Position numbers and translations under genes: made by a program. 64,000 nt of DNA from JAUSFM01 sp964343705 (lineage in GTDB: Archaea; Nanobdellota; Nanobdellia; Woesearchaeales; UBA12501), in NCBI GenBank assembly GCA_964343705.1, contig CAYFJX010000008.1, positions 14,207-78,206 on the forward strand, in the 5' to 3' direction. A model generated the notes under the pieces. It was not told where the DNA came from, searched no databases, and saw only the letters and a list, made by a program, of their open reading frames with translations. This document shows, piece by piece, positions 7,908 to 16,005 of the stretch. Numbering within the stretch: the stretch's first letter is position 1; every line of letters begins with the position of its first letter.

Positions 7908-8659
7908 GGTTTTGCTGTTTTCCATAGGTGATTAAAATAATCCCTATAGGATTGTGCTACTTCTTTACTTCTGACGACAATTCCGATTGGTTCAGAAGAC
8001 CACATTATTGTTGCGACTTTATCACCATAAATTTGAATAGATGTTAAAGATGCAAATGAAGCAGGAAGAATTCTAACTGGCGTATATTTATATTGCTTCA
8101 ATTGTTTTGCTCTGAGAATTGATTTTTTTGGGAAAATGAATTTCATCGTTTGTTTTTGCTTTACTCTCTTATTGTGAAAAGCCGGAAGGGAATATTTCAT
8201 GTGATACTTCATTGATTCAGCATCTTCAGCATACGCTCCAATAACAAGAATTTCTTTTTTATCCTCTAACCAGTCCTGAAATATAGACTTTAGTCCTTTA
8301 TTTCCCTTGTAGAGGGTAACTTCTTGAGGAGCTTTGCCTAATTTTCGTTTATCTTCAAGCTGAGGAATAAGCTGTAAGAGTTCTTGTTTCTCTTTCTGAA
8401 TTTTATCTTCTTTTTTTTCTATCACATCAATAAAATTCTTGGCATTAGCTGCCTCAAAATATTTTCTATTGGCTTTAATGACATGCGAAACAAGACCTTT
8501 GTCAATCAACTTATCTAACGTATCATAAACTGCTCCCCTGTGGAGTTCAATTTTCTTTAATATTTCTCCTGCTGTAACAGACCCTAATTCTAACAGAGCA
8601 AGGTATACTTTAATCTCGTTTCCTGTCAATCCAACTTCTTCTAGTATTTTGGTGTTCAT
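7904..8659 (-). CDS. TrmB-family transcriptional regulator
   Basis: A 251-residue protein. Residues 8-65 form the TrmB winged HTH (LTGNEIKVYLALLELG; AVYDTLDKLIDKGLVSHV). A charged coiled-coil linker (residues 75-105) follows, then a C-terminal effector-like domain (EILVIGAY through YRDYFNHLWKTAK). TrmB proteins bind operators and respond to small molecules, often sugars. The gene is divergent from the amino-acid cluster starting at 8759, which makes that cluster its likely target; this is inference from position only. A truncated paralogue lies at 5763-6251. Confidence 0.85.
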   Translation of the reverse strand: MNTKILEEVGLTGNEIKVYLALLELGSVTAGEILKKIELHRGAVYDTLDKLIDKGLVSHVIKANRKYFEAANAKNFIDVIEKKEDKIQKEKQELLQLIPQLEDKRKLGKAPQEVTLYKGNKGLKSIFQDWLEDKKEILVIGAYAEDAESMKYHMKYSLPAFHNKRVKQKQTMKFIFPKKSILRAKQLKQYKYTPVRILPASFASLTSIQIYGDKVATIMWSSEPIGIVVRSKEVAQSYRDYFNHLWKTAKP

Positions 8660-8720
8660 ATTAACTCTATTGGTTGATGTTTTATTTAAATCTTTCTACT
8701 GTCATACTGCAATAGGACGA

Positions 8721-8736
8721 CATAATTATATATAAC
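8721..8736 (+). promoter_or_regulatory. TATA box of the amino-acid cluster
   Basis: The ATTATATATAAC tract lies 24-35 nt before the ATG at 8759, in the divergent region shared with the TrmB gene. This suggests a nearly leaderless transcript open to TrmB control. Confidence 0.55.
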
Positions 8737-8758
8737 AACGAAGTACCACTTTACCGTT

Positions 8759-9664
8759 ATGAATATAAGAGATAGACTAAATGGCTTATTTGGAATTAAT
8801 ATTCCAGAAGTCTATGGTGGAGAAGAACTCTCATTGCCGGATATCGTAGAAGTAGTTGTAAATCTATCTTCGCAAGACCTAAGTGCAGCAGCTATGCTTG
8901 GATCGCATATGCGAGTAGCTCATTACATCAACCATTTTGGAACAGAAGAACAAAAAGAGAAGTTTCTATCAAAACTAGCAAGTGGAGAAATTATTGGGGC
9001 GCATGCACGGACAGAACACGAAAGCACAGTAAGAGCTACAAAAGAAAAGGATGGATATGTACTTGATGGCATAAAACCCTACGTTACTAATGCAGAGGAA
9101 GCCGGACTATTTGTAGTTACAGCCAATAGCAATAACAACATCTTTCTTGTAGAGAGAGATACTCCTGATTTTGTTGTGGGTAAAGACATTCCTCGCACAG
9201 GTGTTTTAGGGACAAGTCTTTGTAGTGTTTATCTGAACGATTGTAAAGTTTCTCCAAATGCCCTACTTAGTGGGACTGAAGGTCAAGCAAAAGCATATTT
9301 AGAGGAAACTAAGAAACTTGCACTCATTAATTATGTTGCACGTACAATTGGAACACTAAAAACTCTAAAATCAATTGTTAAAGATGCGCCACCAAATGCT
9401 ATTCCAAACCATGACGATCTAGTGAGAAGAGTCAACTCACGTATCGGTGTTGCAGAGGATCTAGTTGGAGAATCAATTAGGAAGTATCAAGAATCTGATC
9501 CATCACTTGTATCTTTTCTGTCAGCAGGACGTTCTGGTTGTGTTGATTCTTGTATGAAAACACTTACTGAAATGCTATGCAGTTATACGTACACAAATAT
9601 AACATTTGCTCAATTTTACCGAGATGTACCATCTCTTGCAGTAATTGGAGGTGGCCGAAGATGA
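8759..9664 (+). CDS. Acyl-CoA dehydrogenase-like protein, short form
   Basis: A 301-residue relative of acyl-CoA dehydrogenases. INIPEVYGGEELS, NHFGTEEQKEKFLSKLASGE and IIGAHARTE correspond to the N-terminal helical and flavin-contacting segments; a central beta domain follows. Full-length family members have about 380 residues, so this protein lacks part of the first helical domain and has a shorter C-terminal domain. The catalytic glutamate cannot be placed with certainty. It overlaps the next gene by ATGA, so the three-gene set is translationally coupled. It may oxidise a carrier- or amino-acid-linked intermediate rather than a fatty acyl-CoA. Confidence 0.75.
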   Translation: MNIRDRLNGLFGINIPEVYGGEELSLPDIVEVVVNLSSQDLSAAAMLGSHMRVAHYINHFGTEEQKEKFLSKLASGEIIGAHARTEHESTVRATKEKDGYVLDGIKPYVTNAEEAGLFVVTANSNNNIFLVERDTPDFVVGKDIPRTGVLGTSLCSVYLNDCKVSPNALLSGTEGQAKAYLEETKKLALINYVARTIGTLKTLKSIVKDAPPNAIPNHDDLVRRVNSRIGVAEDLVGESIRKYQESDPSLVSFLSAGRSGCVDSCMKTLTEMLCSYTYTNITFAQFYRDVPSLAVIGGGRR

Positions 9665-10581
9665 TTCTTGAATCAATATTGGATAATCTAACGCCAGTTT
9701 CTCTACTTCATTTACCAAGAGAAGAAGGCTCGGCTGATATTTACGTAGCGTTGTTACATACTTTGCCAATGGGAAGCCACAAAATTCTTGCAGCAAAATC
9801 CATGATAGAAGATGCAGAACACACACATACAATAACAGACGAAACTGTATTTGTAGATCAATCTTCAGGTAACGCTGCTTCTGCCGAAGCTTTTGTTTGT
9901 GCAACAAAAGGATACAGGTATGAGTGTTTTATGCCAGAAAGCATGGCTCCTGAAAAAATACAACAAGTTCTCGCCTGTGGGGGAATTATTCACTTTACTC
10001 CGGCGGAAGAATTTGTTGATAGCGCAAAGAAAATAGCAGAGGCATACTGTGAAGAAAATCCAGAAAGGAGGATATATCTTGATCAAAGTGTAAATCCTGC
10101 AAGCCCTAGAGGATACGAACCGATTGGAAGACAATTTATTAGTTTGCTACCATCAATTGATGCTTTTGTCTCTGGTGGTGGAACATATGGTACAATAACT
10201 GGGATTTCACGTGTCTTGAAGAAACATGATGAAAGCATTCAAGTTACTTGTGTTGAATCTGTCTATGCTCCTCGTCTTCATTCTCGCAGAAATAATTATT
10301 CCATGCCCAAATTTAGAGGACAAAAGATTACTGGATTTGGGGGAGAAGTTCTGCAAAGCAATGCTCAGCCAGAATTATATGATAATGTTGTTTTGACAGA
10401 CGAAGAAAAAGCGATTCAACATCTCCGTAAGCTTCACAGATCTGGTCTTCTTGTTGGTAAAAGTTCGGCAGCAGTTCTTCAAGTAGCACAAGATGTAGCA
10501 AGAAATCTGGGAGATGGTAAAATTGTAGTGACAAATACATACGACTCGTTCTCAAAAATGATTTCTGAAGGAATCTACTAA
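9661..10581 (+). CDS. PLP-dependent cysteine synthase-like enzyme
   Basis: A 306-residue fold-type II PLP enzyme. SHKILAAKSMIEDA supplies the probable Schiff-base lysine, SSGNAASAEAF is the substrate loop equivalent to TSGNTG, and GGGTYGTITGISRVLK is the phosphate-binding loop. Homologues include cysteine synthases, threonine-type lyases and diaminopropionate synthases, so the substrate is open. The ATG at 9661 is chosen because it overlaps the previous stop as ATGA; the longer upstream frame reads through the neighbour. It sits between an acyl-CoA dehydrogenase-like gene and an asparagine synthase-like gene. Confidence 0.8.
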   Translation: MILESILDNLTPVSLLHLPREEGSADIYVALLHTLPMGSHKILAAKSMIEDAEHTHTITDETVFVDQSSGNAASAEAFVCATKGYRYECFMPESMAPEKIQQVLACGGIIHFTPAEEFVDSAKKIAEAYCEENPERRIYLDQSVNPASPRGYEPIGRQFISLLPSIDAFVSGGGTYGTITGISRVLKKHDESIQVTCVESVYAPRLHSRRNNYSMPKFRGQKITGFGGEVLQSNAQPELYDNVVLTDEEKAIQHLRKLHRSGLLVGKSSAAVLQVAQDVARNLGDGKIVVTNTYDSFSKMISEGIY

Positions 10582-10593
10582 AGAGGATAAAAA

Positions 10594-12060
10594 ATGTGCG
10601 GCATTGCAGGAATTATCGGAGACAATTCTGACAAGGAAGCTGAAGGCTTAATTAGTAAGCTTTATCATAGAGGGCCAGACGACCAAGGCTATTGGAATAA
10701 TGATAGCGCTCTTCTAGCTTCTACAAGGTTGATGATAACTAGTGATCAAGACGAAGGAGTACAACCATTCGTCAAAGGAGATTATGTGCTAGTCTTTAAT
10801 GGTGAAATATTCAATTACAGATCATTAGGAACACATAAAACAGATACAGAAGTGTTGATGGACGGATTGATCCACGAGGGAAATTCTTTTCTTCAAAAAT
10901 TGGATGGACAGTTTGCTTTAGCATTTTATGATGCTAAACATGATAAGATGTTGCTTGCTAGAGATCATTTGGGAAGAATGCCTCTATTCTATACTCTTTC
11001 GGAAGATGGACGATTTATTTTTGCTTCTGAAGTGAAAGCAATATTTTCGGTTGGTGTGCAAGCTGAATTAAAAGAGGATGAAAATTTTAGATACCAGTGG
11101 AGCAATCAGATACCAACGACAAATGAGACAATATTTGAAAATGTTTACCAAGTTCTGCCGGGTGAATTTTTGGTCATTAACAGGGGAGTTGGTAGGAGAC
11201 AGTATTATACGCTTACACAACCACCTATTTTAGATAAACCTGAATCGTATTTTCTAGAACGGCTCCCAAGTATTTTGGAGGGTTCTGTTGCGAGAGAATT
11301 GACAGGGAATGCAAAAATAGGATTATCTTTCTCTGGAGGTGTAGATTCAACCATAGTGCTTAAGGTTTTAAGTGAAAGACTTCCGTATCGTCCTGTAGCA
11401 ATCGCTGCTTTTCGTGATGAAGAACATTTTGATGTTGTAAGAGAAGCTTCTGAATTGTATGGAGCAGATCTTGTTGAACTAAAACTTGACAGAGGAATAG
11501 TAAAAGATCTCCCTAGAGTTCTTTATGCGACAGAAACGTATGGTATGGGACATGGAATTGAATTACTTCATTATGCGATATCAAAGGAAGCTAAGAAACG
11601 AGGAGTTAAAGTGTTTATGTGTGGAGCAGGAATAGATGAAGAATTTTTAGGATATGAACATTTTTCGGATTCTCCGTCAGCTGAAGAAAGATTTAATGAG
11701 ACAAGTCAATTGTTTAATTCACATTTATATGTTAGAGATAGGACTAGAATGGCTCATGGAATTGAAGCTAGGTGTCCATTTGTTAATAGGCAGTTAGTTG
11801 AATTTGCGTTAAGAGTGCCGGTGCAGTATTGTGTTAATGAATCTGGGGCGAAGCAGGTCATGAGAAAAGCAGCTGGTACTTTTTTACCAGAAAAGTTTGC
11901 TAATTTGCCAAAAATTCAGTCTTACACTCACTCAAATATTTTTAGTTTGATACAGGAAGAGTTAGGAGTTAGAACAAATGAAGAATATATGGAGATATGT
12001 CATGATTTGGTAAAGCAGATGTTTGTAGATGGAAAAGATGTTGATGCAGTGAAATTATAA
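10594..12060 (+). CDS. Glutamine-dependent asparagine synthase-like protein
   Basis: A 488-residue two-domain enzyme. The N-terminal class II glutaminase starts MCGIAGIIG with catalytic Cys2 and has HRGPDDQGYW. The C-terminal synthetase domain has the PP-loop SFSGGVDSTIVL near residue 248 and the GIEARCPFVNR segment typical of AsnB. The expected reaction is ATP-dependent amidation of aspartate. Given its partners, amide or lactam formation on a modified amino acid is also possible, since the beta-lactam-forming synthetases are AsnB relatives. It starts 12 nt after the PLP enzyme. The 3' side drops straight into repeat DNA. Confidence 0.85.
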   Translation: MCGIAGIIGDNSDKEAEGLISKLYHRGPDDQGYWNNDSALLASTRLMITSDQDEGVQPFVKGDYVLVFNGEIFNYRSLGTHKTDTEVLMDGLIHEGNSFLQKLDGQFALAFYDAKHDKMLLARDHLGRMPLFYTLSEDGRFIFASEVKAIFSVGVQAELKEDENFRYQWSNQIPTTNETIFENVYQVLPGEFLVINRGVGRRQYYTLTQPPILDKPESYFLERLPSILEGSVARELTGNAKIGLSFSGGVDSTIVLKVLSERLPYRPVAIAAFRDEEHFDVVREASELYGADLVELKLDRGIVKDLPRVLYATETYGMGHGIELLHYAISKEAKKRGVKVFMCGAGIDEEFLGYEHFSDSPSAEERFNETSQLFNSHLYVRDRTRMAHGIEARCPFVNRQLVEFALRVPVQYCVNESGAKQVMRKAAGTFLPEKFANLPKIQSYTHSNIFSLIQEELGVRTNEEYMEICHDLVKQMFVDGKDVDAVKL

Positions 12061-12282
12061 AGCGACCCCCCATTTTAGTTTTTAGAAATTGCCCTATTAA
12101 ATTAAATTTCTTTTTCATAGAAAAAGTCTAAATGTGCGTCAGCACCACAGACCCCCTCTTTTTTTAGAACTCAAATTTTATTGAAACTAACATCCGAATT
12201 CAGATGTTAAGTTCGTCGAGTTACGAGTGACCGAAGGGAACGGAGTGGCGAGACCAAGATTTAACTCCGAAGGAGATTAAAT
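12061..12282. other. Hairpin-rich intergenic DNA left of the right repeat copy
   Basis: No gene is seen. The stretch starts AGCGACCCCCC and later has CACAGACCCCC. These are reverse complements of GGGGGTCGCT and GGGGGTCTGTG in the 183-nt repeat, so part of that repeat is present inverted. Mini-hairpins ACC-GAAG-GG, CTCC-GAA-GGAG and AACATCC-GAATTCA-GATGTT occupy the rest. Confidence 0.5.
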
Positions 12283-12465
12283 CGCAGAGTAAAATATGAG
12301 TTCCAATTAATTCGAGGCGAAGCCGAGTCATACTGTCCGTTAGGACTGGGGGTCTGTGTTCAATAGAAAAAGCGTAGCGTTACATCAAGAACAGGAAGAA
12401 AGGGCAATTTCTATTTTATCCAGCACGAAGTGCTACCCAGTTAAAGAGGTTAGGGGGTCGCTGTT
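12283..12465 (+). repeat. 183-nt direct repeat, right copy
   Basis: Appears identical to 6361-6543. A shorter relative (the word CGCAGAGTAAAAT preceded by a TTCC-GAA-GGAA hairpin) lies at 13516-13543. It is followed by an AT-rich promoter and the RelB-like gene. Confidence 0.8.
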
Positions 12466-12485
12466 TTTGGAAAATTTAGTAGTAA

Positions 12486-12496
12486 AATATATAAAT
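12486..12496 (+). promoter_or_regulatory. TATA box of the antitoxin gene
   Basis: AATATATAAATA lies 22-32 nt upstream of the ATG at 12518. Confidence 0.5.
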
Positions 12497-12517
12497 ATCA
12501 AAGAACTTTAGGTTGAT

Positions 12518-12664
12518 ATGGAAACAGTTACAATCCCAAAAGAAGAATACGAAATGCTCAAGCACAAAGCCGAAGTAGATGAGGATTTATTAGTTTCATT
12601 AGTTAGAGGGCTTGAGGATATTAAAGCTGGTCGCATTAAGCCATGGAAAGGCTTCACAAATTAA
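12518..12664 (+). CDS. Small RelB-like antitoxin
   Basis: A 48-residue acidic protein: METVTIPKEEYEMLKHKAEVD, then a helix ending in RGLEDIKAGRIKPWKGF. The N-terminal xVTIPKEEYExLK segment and the C-terminal GRIKPW tail match short antitoxins that pair with RelE/ParE toxins in archaea. It has its own TATA box. Its stop region overlaps the end of the RelE-like gene on the opposite strand by 11 nt, so the pair is convergent rather than an operon. Confidence 0.7.
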   Translation: METVTIPKEEYEMLKHKAEVDEDLLVSLVRGLEDIKAGRIKPWKGFTN

Positions 12665-12968
12665 GCTTCTTTTTAATCTCTTCTTGATAGTGTGGAATGA
12701 GTGATTTTATCTTGTCAATAGCATCCTGTTGATCTTTCTTGGTGCTGATTGTTATCACAAAGACAACAACGTACTCCTCATACACAAGATAATAAACACG
12801 ATAATTCATAATTTTCTTCTCTCTAAAGAAGGGATAACTTAATTGCTTTCCAACAAATGGATTATCCTCAAGTTGATCAATTTCTTTGGCGATTGCTCGT
12901 TGCAACTGTTTATCTAACTTTTTGTATCGCCTATCAAATTCATCTGTAGTGAAGATTTTGTAACCCAT
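12654..12968 (-). CDS. RelE/ParE-family toxin
   Basis: A 104-residue protein starting MGYKIFTTDEFDRRYKKLDK, followed by DNPFVGKQLSYPFFREKKI and NYRVYYLVYEEYVVVFVITI. This is the alpha-alpha-beta pattern and basic core strand of RelE-type ribosome-dependent mRNA endonucleases. The basic cluster (R14-R15 and the REKK segment) fits the RNA-binding face. Upstream, CTTTTATATC on the minus strand about 20-28 nt before the start is a likely independent TATA box. Convergent placement with the antitoxin is unusual for this family. Confidence 0.8.
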   Translation of the reverse strand: MGYKIFTTDEFDRRYKKLDKQLQRAIAKEIDQLEDNPFVGKQLSYPFFREKKIMNYRVYYLVYEEYVVVFVITISTKKDQQDAIDKIKSLIPHYQEEIKKKLNL

Positions 12969-13054
12969 TTTTAATGGAAAAGATTGAATTGATATAAAAG
13001 TTCTTTGGTAGTGTTTAAGCTGTTGCTGTACCCCACATTATCTTAAAAAATTGA

Positions 13055-13402
13055 TCGTACGATTCAGCAGCTTTGACAGCAGAACAGATAGCTGAATTTT
13101 TTGGTCAGATTGTTGAAGTCAGAAAAAAATATCCAAAAGAAGTTTTAGAAATAAAACCTCATGGAAATTTTGGACCAAGACCTGGATCAAAAGGAGAGAC
13201 TTTAGCAAATGAAAATAGTTACTGTCCTGCTGGAAGGAATTTAGTTACAATTGATCCACAGAATAGAGTTTATGGCTGTCCATTCTCTATGCATCCAAAC
13301 AGTGTAATTGGTAGATATGAAAATGGACAAATAGTAATAGACAAAGAATTGCTTGGTGGAAGAAGAAATACCTGTATTACGCATCTTTTGACATCAAGCT
13401 AG
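13055..13402 (+). pseudogene. Fragment of a radical-SAM/SPASM-like protein
   Basis: An open frame of about 115 codons begins right after a TGA and has no ATG near its start; only TTG at 13073 is available. It includes the Cys-containing stretch CPAGRNLVTIDPQNRVYGCPF and a final CITHLL. This resembles the C-terminal auxiliary-cluster (SPASM-like) part of radical-SAM enzymes: CPAGxxxxxIDxxGxVxxCP. No radical-SAM CxxxCxxC core lies upstream; instead there is the RelE promoter. I read it as a decayed remnant. Confidence 0.5.
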
Positions 13403-13809
13403 TTATTTCTTTTTTTTCAATTCTTGCCCATCTCATAATTCGCCCTTTCTCGATTGGATTTAATTCGTGTTAAATCCTACCGACTACGAAGTGGGAGGTA
13501 CAAGGTTTAAGTTCCGAAGGAACATTAAACCGCAGAGTAAAATTTAAGTTTACATCAATCACCCGAAGGGTTCATATATTTTAGGACTCTCTCACGTTTT
13601 ACATAAATTTAGAACATCAAGGGCAATCTCTACTTACAGTTTTTACATCCGTTTATTTCGGCACAGAGTTTTTTTAGGGAGAACTTCTTTTAATTAAGGT
13701 ATTTGTGTGATTTTGATAAATGTATTTTTTTGGGGTTAGAATAGTGGTTGTTTTTTGTGTTTATTTTGTTTTTATTTGTTGTTTTTTTACTTTTTTAAGA
13801 GTGCTTTCG
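13403..13809. other. Intergenic region with repeat fragments
   Basis: No gene is seen. 13430-13570 repeats the theme of the 183-nt element, with hairpins TTCC-GAA-GGAA and ACCC-GAA-GGGT and the word CGCAGAGTAAAAT at 13531-13543. 13680-13800 is T-rich and lies just downstream of the transposase stop. I could not identify convincing terminal inverted repeats of the insertion sequence here. Confidence 0.4.
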
Positions 13810-14730
13810 CTAGGTTGAGAGTAGGAATCGTAGTCGGTGGATGTTGTATGCTGCGTATTGGAATATTTGTTGTATGAATACTCTTCCTGTTGTGGTGAGT
13901 TTTGTTCGTCCTCCTTTGAAAACTCTACTAATTGTTGCTAAAGGATGTTCTCCTCGACAACGTGATTTTGTTATTCTTTTGTTCCGTAGTTTTTGTTTGG
14001 GTGTTAGGTTGCCTCTTTTCATTGTTGCGTTACCTTTTGCTTTTGTTGGTGACCCACTGTAACAACGATCACGTTTTATTATTTCATCTGGCTTTGCCAG
14101 ATCAATATGCCCATCAAAAACTTTTGCAGTGGCAACTGCAAGCTTTGTCACTAGCTTAGTTCCTTCATCAACTTTGAAATGAGTTTTGTAACCAAAGAAA
14201 CTTTTCTTTCCTTTCTTTGTCCATGTCGCGTCTTTATTACGACTTGTTTTTGCTTCCCTACCACGATTTATTTTATCACTACTCTGCTTTTTACCAGGAT
14301 CAGCAACAACAAAAGTCGCATCCTGAATTTTACCCTCTTTCAAAATAATATTGTTTTTAGCAAATTCTTTTTGGAGTGCACTCCAAAAAGAGTCAATCAA
14401 ACCTTCTTCCTGAAGCCACTCACGATAAGCCCAAATAGTTTTAGCATCAGGAATATGAGCATAACCCAAAAAATTTCGAAAATCAAACCTGTTATAACAC
14501 TGATATTCAAGCTCCTCATCACTCACATTATGCCACGCCTGAAGACACAATACTTTAAGCATTACAACATGAGGTATCGGACGACGACCAGCTTTTTCAG
14601 GAGTCCTATCAGGAAGAGAACCAGCAAGAGCCCCCCAATCAACCAAATCATGCACCTCCTGCAAAACACACTTACGCTTAACAACCTCCTTAAACTTCTC
14701 ACTCAAAACAAAATCAACCAAAGTCCCCAT
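13810..14730 (-). mobile_element. IS5-type insertion sequence transposase
   Basis: A 306-residue DDE transposase of the IS5/DUF772 type. The N-terminal part has RRPIPHVVMLKVLCLQAWHN and SDEELEYQCYNRFDFRNFLG; the catalytic part has IQDATFVVADPGK, KSFFGYKTHF and a C-terminal GEHPLATISRVFKGG segment carrying the last acidic residue. The ATG at 14730 is chosen over the longer frame because GAGGTG lies 8 nt upstream. The frame is intact, so the element may be active. Outer ends and target duplications were not found by eye. It sits beside the remnant of another transposase. Confidence 0.85.
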
Positions 14731-14917
14731 AAAAAAACACCTCACTTTTTTATAAACTATCGACGACAAAACAAGTATAAATAATTTACTATTTCAAACA
14801 ATTAATAGAAATTCTCTAAAGATAACTTTGAATTGGTGGATAGCTTAGGGGGGACTTTTTATGTGCCTTTTAAAAACAACAGTAAAGGCTCTGGAAATGG
14901 TATGATTTGGAAGATAA

Positions 14918-15175
14918 ATGTATCATTATTTCATGCTGAATAATGAAGAATATTTACAGCACTATCACTCAAGAAGCAACGCAGAAAGTACAGTAAACAT
15001 GATAAAAAGTAAATTCGGAGATAGAGTAAGAAGTAAACTATGGACAGCACAGATTAATGAAGTGCTTTGTAAAATCATAGCCCATAATATCTGTTGTGTA
15101 ATAATGGAAATGAACGAATTAGGATTAGAAAGCAATTTTTGCCCGAATAGTCAAGTAGTTGCCCGAAATGTCTAA
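14918..15175 (+). pseudogene. C-terminal remnant of a second DDE transposase
   Basis: The 85-codon frame MYHYFMLNNEEY, then YHSRSNAESTVNMIKSKFG and NEVLCKIIAHNIC, is the C-terminal end of an IS4-like DDE transposase, including the E of the catalytic triad in the SNAEST context. A TAA lies directly before the ATG. The plus-one frame upstream (GSGNGMIWKIN) continues the likely homologous sequence, so a frameshift separates them. The rest of the gene is missing, probably displaced by the neighbouring IS5-type insertion. Confidence 0.6.
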
Positions 15176-15212
15176 CTTTTCATGGACTTATCGGGCAAAG
15201 CCTACATGGACG

Positions 15213-15224
15213 CAAAGCTTATAT
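15213..15224 (+). promoter_or_regulatory. TATA box of LAGLIDADG gene 1
   Basis: GCTTATATAGC lies 24-34 nt upstream of the ATG at 15247. Confidence 0.5.
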
Positions 15225-15246
15225 AGCTCGAAACCCTTACGGAAAT

Positions 15247-16005
15247 ATGGTAAAAAGGTTAAAAAAAGAGCAGGTTGAGAATATATTTAGGCTTACAAAA
15301 AAAGGCATATCACTAAATAGAATAGAGAAGATTACTGGTTTAAAAAAGACAACCATCTATTATCATTTTAGAAAGATTAAGCCTAAAACAACCCAACCAA
15401 TAATAGTTAATTCAGAAAATGATGAGTTGATAGGTGAAGTTGTAGGCTTATTTGCAGGAGATGGATCTTGTGATATAATGAAAAAAGGCAAATATAGAGT
15501 GAGACTCCATTTTAATATAACTGAAAAAGAATTTGTTAGAAAACTAAATGAAGATGTCCTAAAAAACATTTTTGGAAAAGAGCCCATGGTTTTTAGACAG
15601 GAAAATAGATTAAATCTTTGCTATTACTCAAAAAACATTCATTTGTTACTTAACACTTACCTGACTTGGGATAAGTCAAGGAGAAAAACTTATTCTGTAC
15701 AATTAAAGACACATAATCACCCCCTGGCTTTTTGTAAAGGTTTTATAAGAGGTTCTTTAGATAGTGATGGGTGTTTATCTGACAAAAAAATCAGTTTCGC
15801 AACAGTGTCACCTGGCTTAAAGGACAACATATCTTTTTTTCTGGAACAATTAGACATAAAACATTCAGTAAGAAAATATAAAGAGAAGAGATCAAACAGA
15901 AAGGACATTTACCACATTAATGTTATGAGAAAAGAACATGGTAGATTCATGGACATCATAAAACCAAGGAATATAAAGGGACTGAATGCACCAGCCGAGA
16001 TTTGA
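15247..16005 (+). CDS. Free-standing LAGLIDADG homing endonuclease with N-terminal HTH
   Basis: A 252-residue protein. Residues 1-45 form a helix-turn-helix (FRLTKKGISLNRIEKITGL, then KTTIYYHFRKI). Two LAGLIDADG motifs follow: GEVVGLFAGDGS near residue 60 and CKGFIRGSLDSDGCL near residue 160, each ending in the catalytic acidic residue. A single-chain, two-motif enzyme would cut a long asymmetric DNA site. The gene is convergent with tRNA-Gly: its last 19 nt are antisense to the 3' exon, and its stop codon sits 1 nt inside the exon from the T-arm intron border. It is not inside an intein or intron reading frame. Confidence 0.85.
   Translation: MVKRLKKEQVENIFRLTKKGISLNRIEKITGLKKTTIYYHFRKIKPKTTQPIIVNSENDELIGEVVGLFAGDGSCDIMKKGKYRVRLHFNITEKEFVRKLNEDVLKNIFGKEPMVFRQENRLNLCYYSKNIHLLLNTYLTWDKSRRKTYSVQLKTHNHPLAFCKGFIRGSLDSDGCLSDKKISFATVSPGLKDNISFFLEQLDIKHSVRKYKEKRSNRKDIYHINVMRKEHGRFMDIIKPRNIKGLNAPAEI

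Noticed and set aside
4171..13560. Integron-like attC sites between the accessory genes
   Set aside because: GTTAAGT words occur at 6318 and 12204 and the region looks cassette-like, but I found no paired RYYYAAC ends with the expected fold and no integron integrase in the window.
13600..14900. Terminal inverted repeats of the IS5-type element
   Set aside because: I compared both flanks by eye and found no convincing inverted pair or target duplication, so the outer limits are not annotated.
15247..16005. LAGLIDADG protein encoded within the tRNA-Gly intron
   Set aside because: The tRNA intron is only 28 nt; the gene lies outside it on the other strand and merely overlaps exon 2.
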